Origin: Pempheris klunzingeri
Taxonomy: Eukaryota; Chordata; Actinopteri; Acropomatiformes; Pempheridae
Direction: 5' to 3'
Length of the DNA: 64,000 nucleotides
Assembly (NCBI RefSeq): GCF_042242105.1
Contig: NC_092025.1
Location: forward strand, 15,519,656 to 15,583,655
In this document: positions 13,501-25,498 of the stretch, piece by piece
Numbering within the stretch: the first letter of the stretch is position 1
How the letters are laid out: every line of letters starts with the position of its first letter
Translations under genes and position numbers: made by a program
The notes under the pieces: model-generated
Told to the model about the DNA's origin: nothing
The model's input: the letters and a program-made list of their open reading frames with translations, nothing else
Databases searched by the model: none

Positions 13501-16214
13501 TGTAGCCTAAATGAAACTGATTGAATGTCACCTTTTGTGTTCAAGGGCTCCAAACTGTAGTTGAGAGCAGGGATGTTGCTGAGATTTGGGGATATTGGGG
13601 GATTAGCCCAGACCTCTAGGGGATAGGAATGTGCATTTGAAGCAAAAATACTATTCAATAGCCACTGGGAACTTTTCGAACATTCTTCAAATATCAGGCT
13701 CATAATATGTTAATTAGAGCGTGCTGCTGACGACCTGAAATCAAATAATTTCTGTTCGCTACAGGACTTTTTGTAAACCCTTTGTAAACAAACAAAATAA
13801 CCATAACCTAATGCTTATTTTCAAATAAATAACTATTAATTATTTTCACCAGATATTATGACCAGAGAAGATTAAATATGCCAGACTTCAACAAATTTTA
13901 CAGGTAAAATAACACTAACCCCCTTTTTTAAAAATTTTTTACACAGCTTTCCCAAGTGTGACTTTCTGGGCTTCAGAGCGCTTGTCAGCTACCACCACAA
14001 TCAGAATCTAATTCTGTGGGAAACACTACAAGACTTGTGTGTATTAGTGCTACTACGAGATACAAATACAGATTTTAATCCATTCATTCATTCATTCTTT
14101 CATTCATTCAGAAATCAATTTCATTAGTGCTCCCACTCACATTATTCTCATTGGGAAGCTTTTCACTGGCAGGTAAAAAACAAACTTTAGTGCATGGGGA
14201 ATTGGTCAACCTATTATTCTGAAAAAGTTTGACAGTTCAGTGTTGATGAAGGTTAGCTTTAAGGTTATCTTTTACATGACAGAGTTACCTACACACTCGA
14301 CACTGGGCTCACATTTATTCTGACAGGCACAGCTGACTCACACTGCCAGACTACCACTGCTGGGGCAGCCGCACAGCTGCAGGAGGAAAACTAGTTTCAG
14401 ATGCGATCCATCTTTTTTATTTAACTGCTGCGTAAATCAGATAGTTTTGGTCAAACTCCACTTGTTGTCATGCCAAACAATCCCTCCTGACTGTCCTGAC
14501 ATCGCAACAAAGTTCATCCTCATGGCTTTCTGCTTATCACAATATGCAAGGATTTTCAAACTAACAGCGATGGGCACAGAGGACAGAACAGATAAAAAAA
14601 AAAAAAAAGGGAAGAAAATTGTGCAAATCCAACCAAGAGAGGTACAATCGTGAATGTTGGAACTTGACCAAGGTTTTCCCTGTCTATCTAACACAAAGGC
14701 GGGTCGCTTTTGTATTTTTAGACACTGCCTTTGTTGATAATTAGAGACAAAAAGTTTGATGGCCAAACTACCGTACCTTTTCACATTCACTGGGTATCAC
14801 AGCTCCTTTGAGGAATAGGGTGTAGTGTGTGATAGAGCGAGTCTGAGAGCAGTAAACGTACAGGGTTACAGTTTGTCTGTGAATAAAAGCTGCAGCTTCT
14901 CAAGACCCAGGTAAAGTTCCCTTGTGTTGTTTCCCAAATGAAAGTGAAGGGAGTTTGCCCCAAAGTGAGAATAGATTTTGGTCCACTGTGATCCTGACTA
15001 CGGTCTGGAAGCTGAGATTCTGTTTTCCTGAATTATTTAGAGACTTTAACAAGGTTTTAACCCGTTATGACGAAAACCTATAGTATTCTTACAATTCTTT
15101 CAGTCAGTTTCAGTCACACAGCTGAGATGCAGACCTACATGATTTCTGAAAATCATTCCAAATCAAGTATGTGTTTTAAAATTGCAGGAAGCTTTAAATA
15201 TGAGTAGAAATCTTGATGAAACACACATAGGCTATAAAAGTCTACAGGTTTAATGTTTAATCAAAATGAATACATTTATCATTGAAGTGAATGGGTGCCA
15301 AATGCACATTTAAAGAGGTTACTTCCCCGAACAAAAGACACAGGGACGAACAGAAGGGTAAATCACTCCTGCATGTGTGTTGACTAAGCAGTGATAACAT
15401 TCAGGCTAAATGAGAAAAGTCTGTCTACAAGAGAATAAATATCTGAAAGCTATAGAAATGCATGAATTCCTTACTGTGTATATTATTATTTTGAATTTTA
15501 AATTGTAAAAACTAAGGTCAGATCAATAAAAAGTCTGACACTCAAAATTTCCTATGGGGGAAACCCATGTGCCCACACATATGCCCACCCCAATGTTGAC
15601 ACCAAACCTACACCCTTGATGTAACACTAACTCTATATGTTGTACATGCCACCCACATTTTCCACGGTCCCAAAAAAAATCCAGGGAAAACCCTGTTGAC
15701 CTACTGATAAAGCTAAGAGAAGGGGAGACTCAGTAGCTGATAGCCCAGTCAAATAGTCCAAACAAACACCTACTGCAGGTCATGATAACAACTGATAACA
15801 CTGACAAGTTTGCAGCTACAGCTCTTTATACATGTGTTACATTATCAAATGTGTAAAATGCTATGCAGTGCAGACACCGCAAAAGCATTTGTATGTTTGT
15901 TTTACACTAATCCTTTAAGAAGTGTTAATACAGGGGGAATGTATTTGTACTAGACCAGGCTGTGTTTGTACGTGTGCGTGTTTGTATGTGTGTGTGTGTG
16001 TGTGAGAGAGAGAGACACGCCAACACTAACCTACGTAGTGCAGGTAGAGTGCCAGGTATTTGTACTGGAACAGGGGGTTATTGGACAGGCTGGAGCGCTG
16101 GATCTTCTGGAAGAAGGAGCTGACGTCCCAGCGGTACAGGACATCCAGCAGCATGATGCTGGGAACACGCAGACCCACATTGAGCACCGCCTCGACACGG
16201 TCCTTCACTGCCAT
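7507..16214 (-). CDS. rnf145: RNF145, polytopic ER membrane RING-H2 E3 ubiquitin ligase
   Basis: Eleven coding exons on the minus strand: 16214-16031, 12377-12269, 11888-11797, 10829-10594, 10442-10267, 9712-9572, 9457-9275, 9059-8912, 8816-8694, 8534-8301, 8130-7507. All have GT/AG borders. The total is 2250 bases, encoding 749 residues in frame. The start MAVKDRVEAVLNV matches the family N-terminus. A TRC8-like multi-span membrane domain (roughly residues 50-510) is followed by a RING-H2 with ligands C537, C540, C552, H554, H557, C560, C571 and C574, split between the last two exons. The family is known to act with Insig proteins in sterol-regulated turnover of HMG-CoA reductase and SCAP. 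The Insig-contact motif is YLYV (81-84) rather than mammalian YLYF. The Ser/Pro/Thr-rich tail after the RING is about 175 residues, longer than in human (663 residues in all). Confidence 0.97.
9535..9553. repeat. (CA)n tract just downstream of an rnf145 5' splice site
   Basis: A short CA run on plus, reading TG in the rnf145 transcript, that begins about 18 bases after the donor of coding exon 6 (donor at 9571). Intronic UG repeats close to donors are known binding sites for CELF and TDP-43 splicing factors; a role here is inferred only. Confidence 0.8.
12378..16030 (-). other. rnf145: Large rnf145 intron between coding exons 1 and 2
   Basis: An intron of 3.65 kb with a GTTAGT donor at 16030 and a CAG acceptor at 12378. 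It holds A-rich runs, a CATT tetranucleotide run near 14090 and a TG/GA tract at 15985-16017 beside the donor. I saw no embedded gene. Confidence 0.85.
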
Positions 16215-16282
16215 GACGTCAGCTTAACCTCTGATCGGCAGGCAGAACTGACCTCTAAGACGGGACGTTAACGGTGGGTGCG
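16215..16282 (-). other. rnf145: rnf145 5' UTR portion of the start-codon exon
   Basis: Upstream of the ATG at 16214 the minus strand runs back about 68 bases to a CTGCAG acceptor whose AG is at 16284-16283. The mRNA leader therefore continues into a separate upstream exon. Confidence 0.75.
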
Positions 16283-19200
16283 CTGCAGAGAAAGAGAGAA
16301 AACGCACAAAAAGATGGATATTTAATATGATACAGCTAGAGATAGGAAGTGGTTACTAGTGTTACTAAAGCTAGAGTTAGTAGTAGTTAGAGCAAGAAAA
16401 GAGGAAGAAGATGAAAGCCAACCAGCAGCAAATGAGGAGTAAAAGGGTGGAGAGTGAAGGGAGGTCACAGCTAGGCAGAGATCGACAGTTTAAGGAACTG
16501 TAGAAAGAAGCAGGAGAGAACACTAAAAACACTAAGAAAAAAGAAGAAGAATTACATATGCAGCAAGATCACAACCAGCAAATGGGCATTTCATCAGCAG
16601 GCTACAGTGAGACGTGCATGTAAAGCACAACAACTGCTAACTATTCTAGACTCCAGTAAAATGTTTTTGGTGGCTGGCAGCACAGATAAACTGCCCAGCA
16701 ACAGCCAACATTTTCCTGGATTTGGCAGGTCAGTTTGGTCGATTAATCGGAAGAGGTCTGTGCAGTCTGTGATGGCCTAGCCTGCTATATCCTGGCAGTG
16801 AGCTGAAAAAAGTCTGTCATTTGTAGTTTTACCCTCTAAAAACTTCACCCTCCACTCCATAAATCCACAAGCAAACTGCCCGGCTCCCAGCTGTCCATCC
16901 GACTGCTGTGCAGCAGGTGAAATATGGGCCTATTAATCTGTGCTCCCAACTGCTCTCAATCATACCAGTCTTTTAAAAAAAAAAGAAAAACGGTCAACCT
17001 CTAATTCCCACCCTTATAACAATTATTCTGAATAACAATTAATGGGTTAAAGCATATTTTAAACTAAGAGGTGTGTGATCCTACTTGCCGAATCACTGGC
17101 AAATAACTCTAACCTATACAAAGCACTCTTATTTAGCAGGCCCTTTAAACATTCAATGAAGTCATGGATAATTGTTAGCATAATGTGAGAGAGCCAAACC
17201 AGACTGGTTTACTTACATTGGAGGCTTTCAAACTAAAATCCCACCATTTATATTATCAAACAAACCCTCATGTATTTGTTGAAACACAAACCGCTTTATA
17301 AAGACTGACCAGATCTAAAAACACAAACACTGATGTAGGCCTACTGTTAAAAGAGATTCACAAATATGTTTCAAGATGTGATGGGGACAGTCACACCCTG
17401 AAGGAAATTTCTGATAAAACTGCAACATGCTGTTGAAATGAGTACCTGCAGCAAATTCACAAAGTAGGGCCTTGCTTCTGTTCAATGTTTTTGTGTATTT
17501 GTGCATGGTGTGTCATTTAGGTGGGGCAGTCAACAAAACCAAACACTACTGCCAGATACAACTCATTTTGTTTGTTGACTGTGTTCCTCCCCTCGCTTAT
17601 GTGTGTCAAGTTCCTCTCTGCAGCTCATTCAGGAATGCAGGAAACACAATCCTGGGAAAAACCAGCTAGTCTGGAATGGGATGTAACTGCAGAGATTGCA
17701 CAGGAGTACAGCAAAGGTTGTTCTAGTTTCAGAAGTTGGATTATGTACAGTACAGTACATTATGAGAAGTGGCTGTGTGAAGAACTGCTTCACCTACAAC
17801 TATGATTTGCTTGGTTTATGCGATCAGTCATTAACCAATCTAGACTTCAGTACATGCAAATGAATCCAGGCCTCTCTGTCTGCTTCTGCACACGCACTGC
17901 CCAAGCAACTGTGAAAATGAACTATGACATAACAGTTCCAGGTGTTTTAACGCAGGTGTGACTCCACGTCAGGCTAGACAAATAAGGCACACTTGCAAAA
18001 ACTGCTAATGCACACACTTCCTCCGTTTTTCACACGCTGTTCTGTTTATATTTACCGCATACATTTAGTAGTATATTTACATTCAGTAGTATATACAATA
18101 TAATTATTTCCTTTTAATCAAGAGTGTTTAGTGGTACAGGCAATGTGGGTTAATATTTTCTATCACAGTATTTTATATCACAATAGTAACATATCAGTAT
18201 GTTTTAAGTATGTTTAATGTAGATTTGAGAAAACATTTACTGACAAAACAGAATGGGAAGGCAGTGAATCAAATGTCTAAAAAAAGATGTGCACTCATTT
18301 CATTATATTGATGAAAAAAATCTTCTAAATTCAATATTGCCATAAAACTGTCCAGCTCACTGACTTGTAGCATTGCCCTGCTGCAATGGCAATACAATCA
18401 GAGATATTAAAGAGGTCCATTCCTCTGTATGAAAATGGTATGGCAAAACCTCTGATGGCTAGCATTTCTGTCATCTCACTGTGTAAATATGTGGAGAGGG
18501 AAGCTGTAGAAATTCTCACACTAATTAGGCTTCATAATTACATTTTCCTAAACTTCTGGCACAGTGCAATTGATCTGTATAGCTTCTACATTCATATTGC
18601 GTACTATACCCCACCTCAAGCCTCTGATGTGGCACTTGCAGGGCACGTTTCCAGTCCCTTTATGACGCCCGAGACTACTTTAAAGTTGCCAATAGCGGAG
18701 TTTCCATCCATTAATATCCCTGCAGCCCAGGACAAGACCCTGATAACTTACATAACTCTGAACGACTATCACTGGCCAGAGAGAAACCACTTCGCAGAAT
18801 CCGAGCTTATATAACGCAGCCGTCTACCACTGTATTTTTATCTGTCGTAATCCACTAACAGCTACGGAGCACTGCGTGGTTGGACTTAGTTTAAATGGGT
18901 GTGTTTATACCATTAATCGCTTAGCTGAAACACCGGCACTACAATCGTTATGGATGAGTGAGTGCTGCATCGATTGTGGTACGCCATGAACTCTAGTAAC
19001 CCCTCTGTCTCGACGGAAGGGGAAAAAAGCCTCCTAGCTACGCTGCGAAAGACTGCAACACTTTGCTAACTGCACTGATTTGTATGTTGTAGTATAATAT
19101 AGGACATACAAACCAAACGGAAGGCTTCGGTTTGTCCACTTGGATGTTATAAAGCTGGTGATACAGCTGTAAGAGTGTACGTGTTGTGTAGAGATGATGA

Positions 19201-19565
19201 GCTGCAGGCAGCAGGCACAGTGCCAACAATTCAAGCTAACGTAGTCAGCTAGCATCGCTGTCTGTTAGCTGCTGTCAACAACCAAGCTCACTCAACACAA
19301 CAGGGAATACAATTATAACCTTACCCGAGGCGTTAGCTTTCATCTAACACTACCACTTCAGACACCAGCGTCCACACACGCTCACAGAAAACCAGGCAGC
19401 GTTAGCTTGAACCCTTTGAAGATTAGCACAAACTGTTTCTCCCCCCCCCCCTTTGCCTGTAAGTCTAACTGTAGCCTAGCTAGCTTAGCAAGCACACTGT
19501 AGACATCCTGAGCTAGTTAGCTATGGCGCCCGGCCAAGACTAATGAGCAAAAACAGACAACTTAC
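16283..19565 (-). other. rnf145: rnf145 5' UTR intron
   Basis: This intron of about 3.3 kb separates the non-coding first exon from the ATG exon. It contains one copy of the long direct repeat (18256-18606). No other exon is recognisable. Confidence 0.6.
18256..18606. repeat. Long dispersed repeat, copy 1 (inside the rnf145 5' intron)
   Basis: From GGCAGTGAATC to TTGCGTACT this stretch matches 20408-20768 almost base for base, with small indels. Shared blocks include the strings around AAAACTGTCCAGCTCACTGA and AGAGGTCCATTCCTCTG. Both copies have the same orientation. Confidence 0.9.
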
Positions 19566-19745
19566 ATTTGAAGGACGATGTTCGCAATATGTACAACGGT
19601 TTCGGGATGCTTTTCGGGTCGGATATCGACCATTTTAACTCGGCACCGCCCGAGTTAACGGTCCTCTCGACGGAAGCGCCTCACACTGAAAGGATGCGGC
19701 CGATCCGCTCATCTCACCTAGCAGCCATTACCCCAAAGTACAGAG
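19566..19745 (-). other. rnf145: Probable non-coding first exon of rnf145
   Basis: On the minus strand a CAAAT/GTAAG donor lies at 19566/19565. Upstream of it is CpG-rich DNA (19600-19700) that contrasts with its surroundings. The right-hand end (the transcription start) is an estimate placed just inside the NRF1-type site. Confidence 0.55.
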
Positions 19746-19756
19746 GAGGATGTACT

Positions 19757-19768
19757 GAGCATGCGCAA
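19757..19768 (-). promoter_or_regulatory. rnf145: NRF1-type site at the rnf145 promoter
   Basis: The minus strand reads TTGCGCATGCTC, containing the TGCGCATGC core typical of NRF1 sites in TATA-less CpG promoters. It lies at the upstream edge of the putative first exon. Confidence 0.45.
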
Positions 19769-20269
19769 TGTAGTCTGTCCCATTAAATCTTTTGGCCCTA
19801 CAGTCCATGGTTAAAAAAATGAAGGGAAAATGAGAAAAAAGAAGGGAAAATGTAGCTGGTAAAACTACCTTTGTGTGGAATTATTGTCTTTACTAGTTCT
19901 GGTTTTTCTCTTGTCTTTGCTTCTGTGGATGGTGACTGTGATCAGGTTTACAGCTGGGATGGGATGGTGGAGGTTTGCTTCTGGTGATATTGTCACTATT
20001 TTCATTTTCTGTAGGTGATGGAAGTCTAAATGTTTGTTAATTATACCGTTTGTTTATTATTGTGGACCCCAGGAAGAGTAGTTATGATAACCAATAGGGA
20101 TCCAAATGATAAATGATAAACACTTACGGGATAAGAAATGACTATAGTAAATGTTGGGTTTTTATAAGCAATATCGGAAATTATAACACGTCAGGTAATG
20201 TAACTGCATATAAAATATAACCCCATCGTATTCACTGGACCAGATGGGGTGTTTTTAAATGCCCACAGA

Positions 20270-21240
20270 CCGGTGGTGGAAGAAGTACGCAGATCTTTTA
20301 CTTGAGTAAAAGAAGCAGCATCACAGTGTAAAAATACTCTACCTGCATTCAGTAGTATTAGTATCAAAGTATGGCAAATAAAAGTGCTCATAAATACAGA
20401 AAGGGATGGCGGAAGGCAGTGAATTAAATCAAAAGTCTAAAAAGATCTGTACTCATTTCATTATATTGATGCAAAAATCTTGTAAATTCAATATTGCCAT
20501 AAAACTGTCCAGCTCACTGACTTGCTGAGCTGCAATGGCAATACAATCAGAGATATTAAAGAGGTCCATTCCTCTGTATGAACATGGTATGGCAAAACCT
20601 CTGATGGCTAGCATTTCACTAGTCATCTCACTGTGTAAATATGTGGACAGAGAAGCTGCTGAAATTCTCACTGGACATGCTAATTGGACTTGAAAATCAC
20701 ATTTTTCTAAACTTCTGGCACAGTGCAATGGATCTTTTTAGCTTGTGACTACATTTATTTTGCGTACTTTATTTGATGCAAATTTCACACTTACACCAGC
20801 ACACTTTTATTTTAAGGTTTATGTGTTCTTTCACAGTAGAATAAAGTCAGTCAGTCCACCTCGAGCAATTAACAGTCAATGCAAACAATGCATTGCACAG
20901 TATTACTGGATTATAATTAGTGATATATCATTAATAGGCCCCCATATATTGATTTAATGTTGCAACTGGTGAATGTGAAGCTATTTTTAACTTAATTTTC
21001 TGCTGGATCGACATAGTCTTGTCTTAACCTGTACTAATGCACCATCATTTATTTGTTGATTATATTCTAACTAGAAGACTAAAGTGACTATTAATTGATG
21101 TTTTCAAATCAACGTAAAGTTGTTTCAAAAATATAATGATGTTTAAATAGCATAAAATGGAAACACTAAAAATAAAGTACAAGTATTTCAAAATTGTATT
21201 ACAGTAGATTTACAGTACTTGAGTAAATAGCCCATCTATA
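20270..21240. mobile_element. Non-autonomous dispersed element of the GTGGAAGAAGTAC...TACTTGAGTAAAT type
   Basis: The left edge reads CCGGTGGTGGAAGAAGTACG and the element carries TTTACTTGAGTAAAAG. The right part carries AGCATAAAATGGAAACAC, then ACAGTACTTGAGTAAAT. This vocabulary is characteristic of an abundant short repeat with related inverted ends in spiny-rayed fishes. There is no coding capacity. The exact superfamily (a hAT-like MITE is my guess) is not established. Confidence 0.6.
20408..20768. repeat. Long dispersed repeat, copy 2 (between rnf145 and ublcp1)
   Basis: Direct-repeat partner of 18256-18606. It lies within a larger element (about 20270-21240) whose ends resemble a common percomorph non-autonomous repeat, so it is probably the interior of that family rather than a unique local duplication. 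Confidence 0.85.
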
Positions 21241-21537
21241 TATCTATATATTCGTGTTTAAACAACACACAACAATTCACCATTAAAACTACTTTATTTC
21301 ATCTGTTTAAAACACTGAATTACACTGTTACCTTCTAGGGAGTCCTGTGCACATCAAAATAAAGCAAACAAAAAAATAAAGCAATTAAAATATATCAAAC
21401 ATTAGTAACATCAGTAGTGAAAGCTGCAGTTAAAGTTTTTTTTTTCTTATCTTGTCTTTGCTAAGTGACTCTAAAAATGAAATAAATACCGACTATTTTA
21501 AATATATTAATGATTTCAGGTTGATCTATTGAAGCGA

Positions 21538-21571
21538 GTCACTATGGTAACGAAGCTTTTCCTCTACGTCA
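21538..21571 (+). promoter_or_regulatory. ublcp1: Candidate ublcp1 promoter sites: X-box-like and CRE half-site
   Basis: GTCACTATGGTAAC at 21538-21551 resembles an RFX X-box (GTNRCC-N-RGYAAC) with one half-site mismatch. TACGTCA at 21565-21571 is a CRE-type half-site. Both lie about 150 bases upstream of the putative first-exon donor. Confidence 0.4.
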
Positions 21572-21589
21572 CTACCGGCAGGATTGGAG

Positions 21590-21720
21590 ACGCCAGGAAG
21601 AGCAGAGTTTGCGCCTCCCGATGAATGAAACCGAACAGCAAAAACTTCATTCATTCATTCAACTTTTCGACGAAATTTGACAGTGTTGGGCAAGCATTTC
21701 ATGTTGACTAGCCCTGTCAG
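21590..21720 (+). other. ublcp1: Probable non-coding first exon of ublcp1
   Basis: A CAG/GTAAGG donor lies at 21720/21721, downstream of a GC-richer segment with promoter-like sites. The left boundary (transcription start) is only approximate. The next exon would begin at 22192, after a TG-repeat acceptor. Confidence 0.55.
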
Positions 21721-22145
21721 GTAAGGACACCCAAACCATGTAGCCTGGTCAGCTAATGTTAGCTAGTTGTCTGGTTACCTCGCGTGTTTACATTGTTGCT
21801 AGTCAATGTTAGCCATCTCATGCTAAAAATATCAACATCAGGGACTGCCAGTGTCTGCTCTGATAAGGCAGCCTTTGTGTCTTGGATTAGTCTGCCAAAA
21901 CAACACACGCTTTACAATGATGATGCCATGTTTTGCCCTCTGTGTTTCATTATTAGCTACTTTCTGTGTTTTGCTCAAGCTACATCCAGTTACAGTGTGA
22001 CATCCTGACACCTCTCCCGTTACTTTGCCTATTCCCCTCTCTCTGCAAGGTCTACGCGTGCATGTTTGTCACTGTAGCTGGAAATATTTGCTTGAAAGTG
22101 TGTGCACTTGTCTGCCCGCGTGCACAGCTAACTCCAGCTGCAGCC

Positions 22146-22148
<3 letters not shown>

Positions 22149-22186
<38 letters not shown>

Positions 22187-22188
22187 TG
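22149..22188. repeat. (TG)n tract at the acceptor of the ublcp1 start-codon exon
   Basis: A TG run ends three bases before the AAG at 22189-22191. That AAG is the most plausible acceptor ahead of the ATG at 22206. Confidence 0.85.
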
Positions 22189-22205
22189 AAGACCCCGTTT
22201 GTGCC

Positions 22206-24435
22206 ATGTCGGTATCAGTGATCATAAAGTGGGGAGGTCAGGAGTACTCCATCAGTTCTCTGTCTGAGGAGGACACAGTGATGGACCTGAAACAGTCCAT
22301 TAAGACCTTGACTGGGGTGCTTCCAGAGAGACAGAAACTACTGGGACTCAAGGTCAAAGGTGAGAGGGCATCAGTGATCACAAGTGCGTTACACTTGGAG
22401 GAGCTAGTGTTTAAGAATGCCACATGATATCTAAACAGGGTTTACAACAAGATATCAGGACTTTATCTCCCTTTATGCCATTGCATTATTGATGACAAGA
22501 AATGTAAAACATCTCTCTTGAATGAGATAAACTTCTTATCAAAGAAATCTACCCATTACATTTCCCCAGGCTTTGGCTACGTTAATCCACCTTCATAATT
22601 AGCTTTTGTACAAACATGTCCATTTCTCAGCTTGTTACCTGCTTGAGTGTCAATTTTCTCCACCTGTCTGTAGTCTTTAAATTTATTTCTGTTTCCTGTC
22701 ATTTTTTTTTTTTATTGTGGGGTTATTAGCTTAATGAATCTCTCTCATCTCCGTCCACTTCCTCTCTGTCGTGTTTCTGCCTCCCAGGTAAACCTGCAGA
22801 GGATGAGGTGAAGCTGGGCTCTCTCAAGCTGAAGCCTAACACTAAGATCATGATGATGGGTACCAGAGAGGAGAGTCTGGTAGGTGGATAGAGAAATGAG
22901 CTGATTCCAAAAACTGAATAGAGGACTAGTTGCTCAGTAAACTGGCTATGTTCCTGAGTGAGTGGTTAATTTACAATATAAGAAACATAATAGTTATTGA
23001 AAGAGTAACATGAAAAGCATGCGTTCTTACTTGTTACATTAGGTTAGCTCTGACCTAGTTGCCAATAAGTGGTTGTTTAGGTGATGGTCCTGCTAGCTGT
23101 TGTCATTTTTGCGGCTTCACATCTTGCCCTTGGGATGGTTTCTTCTCACATCTGAAGTCCTAATATAGTTACATATATTTTTACATATTCACTGTGTTGT
23201 ATTCAAGGTTCCCCTTGACTGACTGGTGCACTTAAACTGTGTGTGTTTTTTGCTTTGTGAAGGAAGAGGTTTTAGCTCCTCCCCCAGAGAACGATGATGT
23301 GGTCAATGACTTTGACATCGAGGAGGAGGTCATTGAAGTGGAGAACAGGTCAGATATTTTTATGTGTCTGCGGCTGTATAGAAGTAAGTAATTTGTGAGT
23401 GGTCATGTATCTGTGTGGGGCTGAGAAACAAATGTTCTATGTCTCCAGAGAGGAGAACCTGGCTAAAATAGCCCGTAGAGTGAAAGACTATAAGGTGGAG
23501 GAGCTGAACCCTCCCAGGGAAGGCAAGAGGCTCCTGGTACTGGATGTGGACTATACACTGTTCGGTGAGTTACAGTGATGCCAATGTTGGTCTCTTTCAG
23601 AGCATGACAGGGAGAACAATGACTGTATGGTTTGTTAAGTCTTAACATTTTGCAATTTCTCTGACTGTAAGTTACACAACATTTACATTAATATTTCATC
23701 TCCACTGTTTCTTCTACTTGTGTGCAAATGTATAAAAAACCACGATAGACACAAAATCTCTGTTTTTCTGTAATGTAGTTGGTAGAACTAGACAGTTTGC
23801 AGAATTTAAATCCATCACTGTTTGTCAGCCTCTCAGTCGCTAGTTTAATCTAGGACACTATGCATTAATGTGTGCATCCCATATGTGTTTAGATCACAAG
23901 TCATGTGCAGAAACGGGTCAGGAGCTGATGAGACCATATCTTCACGAGTTTCTGACATCAGCCTACGAGGACTATGACATTGTCATCTGGTGTATGTTTC
24001 TCTTCTCTGTCGTTGGGTTAAATTGCATACAGCAATGCAGATGCATAGGAAATGTAATTGCTAAAATAGTTATGGCTGCATTTTTTTTTTTATTTACCGC
24101 ACAAAAGATTTTAAATGGACAACATATAGTGTGCAGAGTGTCTACTAGGCCACTGGATGCCGTCAGTTTTTCCTACTAAGCATTTATCTTGTGAGCATTT
24201 GTTGTTTTTGTAACTAGCAATCTTACACATGTGCTTTCTCTCTTTAGCTGCTACAAGTATGAAGTGGATTGATGCCAAAATGAAAGTAAGTACTGCACCT
24301 GTTGTGTTCTGTTTTTGTGTTGTCTTCAAAAATCAAAATTCTGACAGTATGGTGACTGGATAGTGACTGGACTATTATCGCTACTGTACCCTTTTTTTGC
24401 CAAAAGGTGGCAGTGTTAATCAGTAACTCTACTGC

Positions 24436-24469
<34 letters not shown>

Positions 24470-25429
24470 GAGCTGGGAGTGACAGACAACCCTAACTACA
24501 AGATTACATTCATGTTGGACAGTGCAGCAATGATCACGGTTCACACCCCTAAGAGGGGGGTTGTAGAGGTTGGTAGAGGTTGTTTTTCTTAATAGGTGTA
24601 AAATGACAGGAGTGAGTGCGTAGTGAAGTACTGTGAAGAGCGATATGTGCGCTTGTTTGCTTTCTCTGTTTCCTGGGGAGCCCTCCGCAGCTGCAGGTGT
24701 GGCTCCATGTGGGATGACACTGGAGTGCAAGTGGTGACAGATCTGTTTGAGAAAGGGCCACACACGTGCAGAAATGACATGTTTCTTGATGAAGTTTTTG
24801 GCCGAGGTTTGTTGCTTTGTGAGAAAGTGACGGCACTCATATGGTATGTTTCCAGGTGAAGCCCCTGGGTGTGATATGGGGGAAGTACGGAGAATTTTAC
24901 AACAGGAAGAACACCATTATGTTTGACGACATCGGACGAAATTTCCTCATGAACCCACAAAACGGACTAAAGGTTTGCGGCCAGCATCATCTGTATTTAT
25001 TTTGAACCTCACCTCTTCTTTATCATTGTTAGCATTATGCATTTGTGTGTGTGTGTGTGTGTGTGTGTTAGATCCGGCCCTTCATGAAGGCCCATCTGAA
25101 CAGGGAGAAGGACAGAGAGCTGTACAAACTGGCTCAGTACCTCAAAGAAATCGGCAAACTTGATGACTTCAGTGGACTCAACCACAAACACTGGGAGAGG
25201 TAGGCACACATATGCTTAACAGTAATAAGGACGATGGTATAGTAGCAGTGACGTAACACATGCTTGTAGCATCTGTCAGAACTTCATAATACAACAAAAT
25301 AATAAAGAAAACAAATAACATGCCTACAGAATGTAGGAGAACACACACATTGTCTGATATCAATATAAATTCAACAAAATATTTACGAGGCATTTACATC
25401 AGTATTATATGTACTGAGCCTGTGTGTGT

Positions 25430-25470
<41 letters not shown>

Positions 25471-25498
25471 GTACCTATCTAAGCGGCAAAACCACTGA
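22206..25498 (+). CDS. ublcp1: UBLCP1, ubiquitin-like domain-containing CTD phosphatase 1
   Basis: Ten coding exons on the plus strand: 22206-22359, 22788-22879, 23263-23348, 23449-23564, 23893-23991, 24248-24285, 24470-24568, 24856-24972, 25072-25199, 25471-25498. They sum to 957 bases, encoding 318 residues, exactly the human length. An N-terminal ubiquitin-like domain (about 3-81, starting [11 protein letters not shown]) docks on the proteasome subunit Rpn1. It is followed by an FCP/SCP-type HAD phosphatase with the DxDxT nucleophile motif at D143-V-D145-Y-T147. The family dephosphorylates the nuclear 26S proteasome and lowers its activity. The C-terminus is basic (LSKRQNH). Several acceptors are preceded by pure TG repeats instead of pyrimidine tracts. 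The gene is divergent from rnf145 and convergent with il12b. Confidence 0.98.
24438..24468. repeat. (TG)n tract forming the ublcp1 acceptor at 24469
   Basis: The TG run passes directly into TAG, followed by exon base 24470 (GAG CTG GGA). Confidence 0.95.
25044..25069. repeat. (TG)n tract forming the ublcp1 acceptor at 25071
   Basis: The TG run passes into TTAG, followed by exon base 25072 (ATC CGG). Confidence 0.95.
25420..25468. repeat. (TG)n tract forming the ublcp1 terminal acceptor at 25470
   Basis: The TG run passes into TAG, followed by the last coding exon, which starts at 25471. Confidence 0.95.

Noticed and set aside
18331-18814. Frames on both strands in the repeat copies at 18.3 and 20.5 kb, giving similar peptides
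   Set aside because: The similarity comes from the duplicated repeat DNA. There are no splice signals or protein-family match, and the frames differ by stops and indels.
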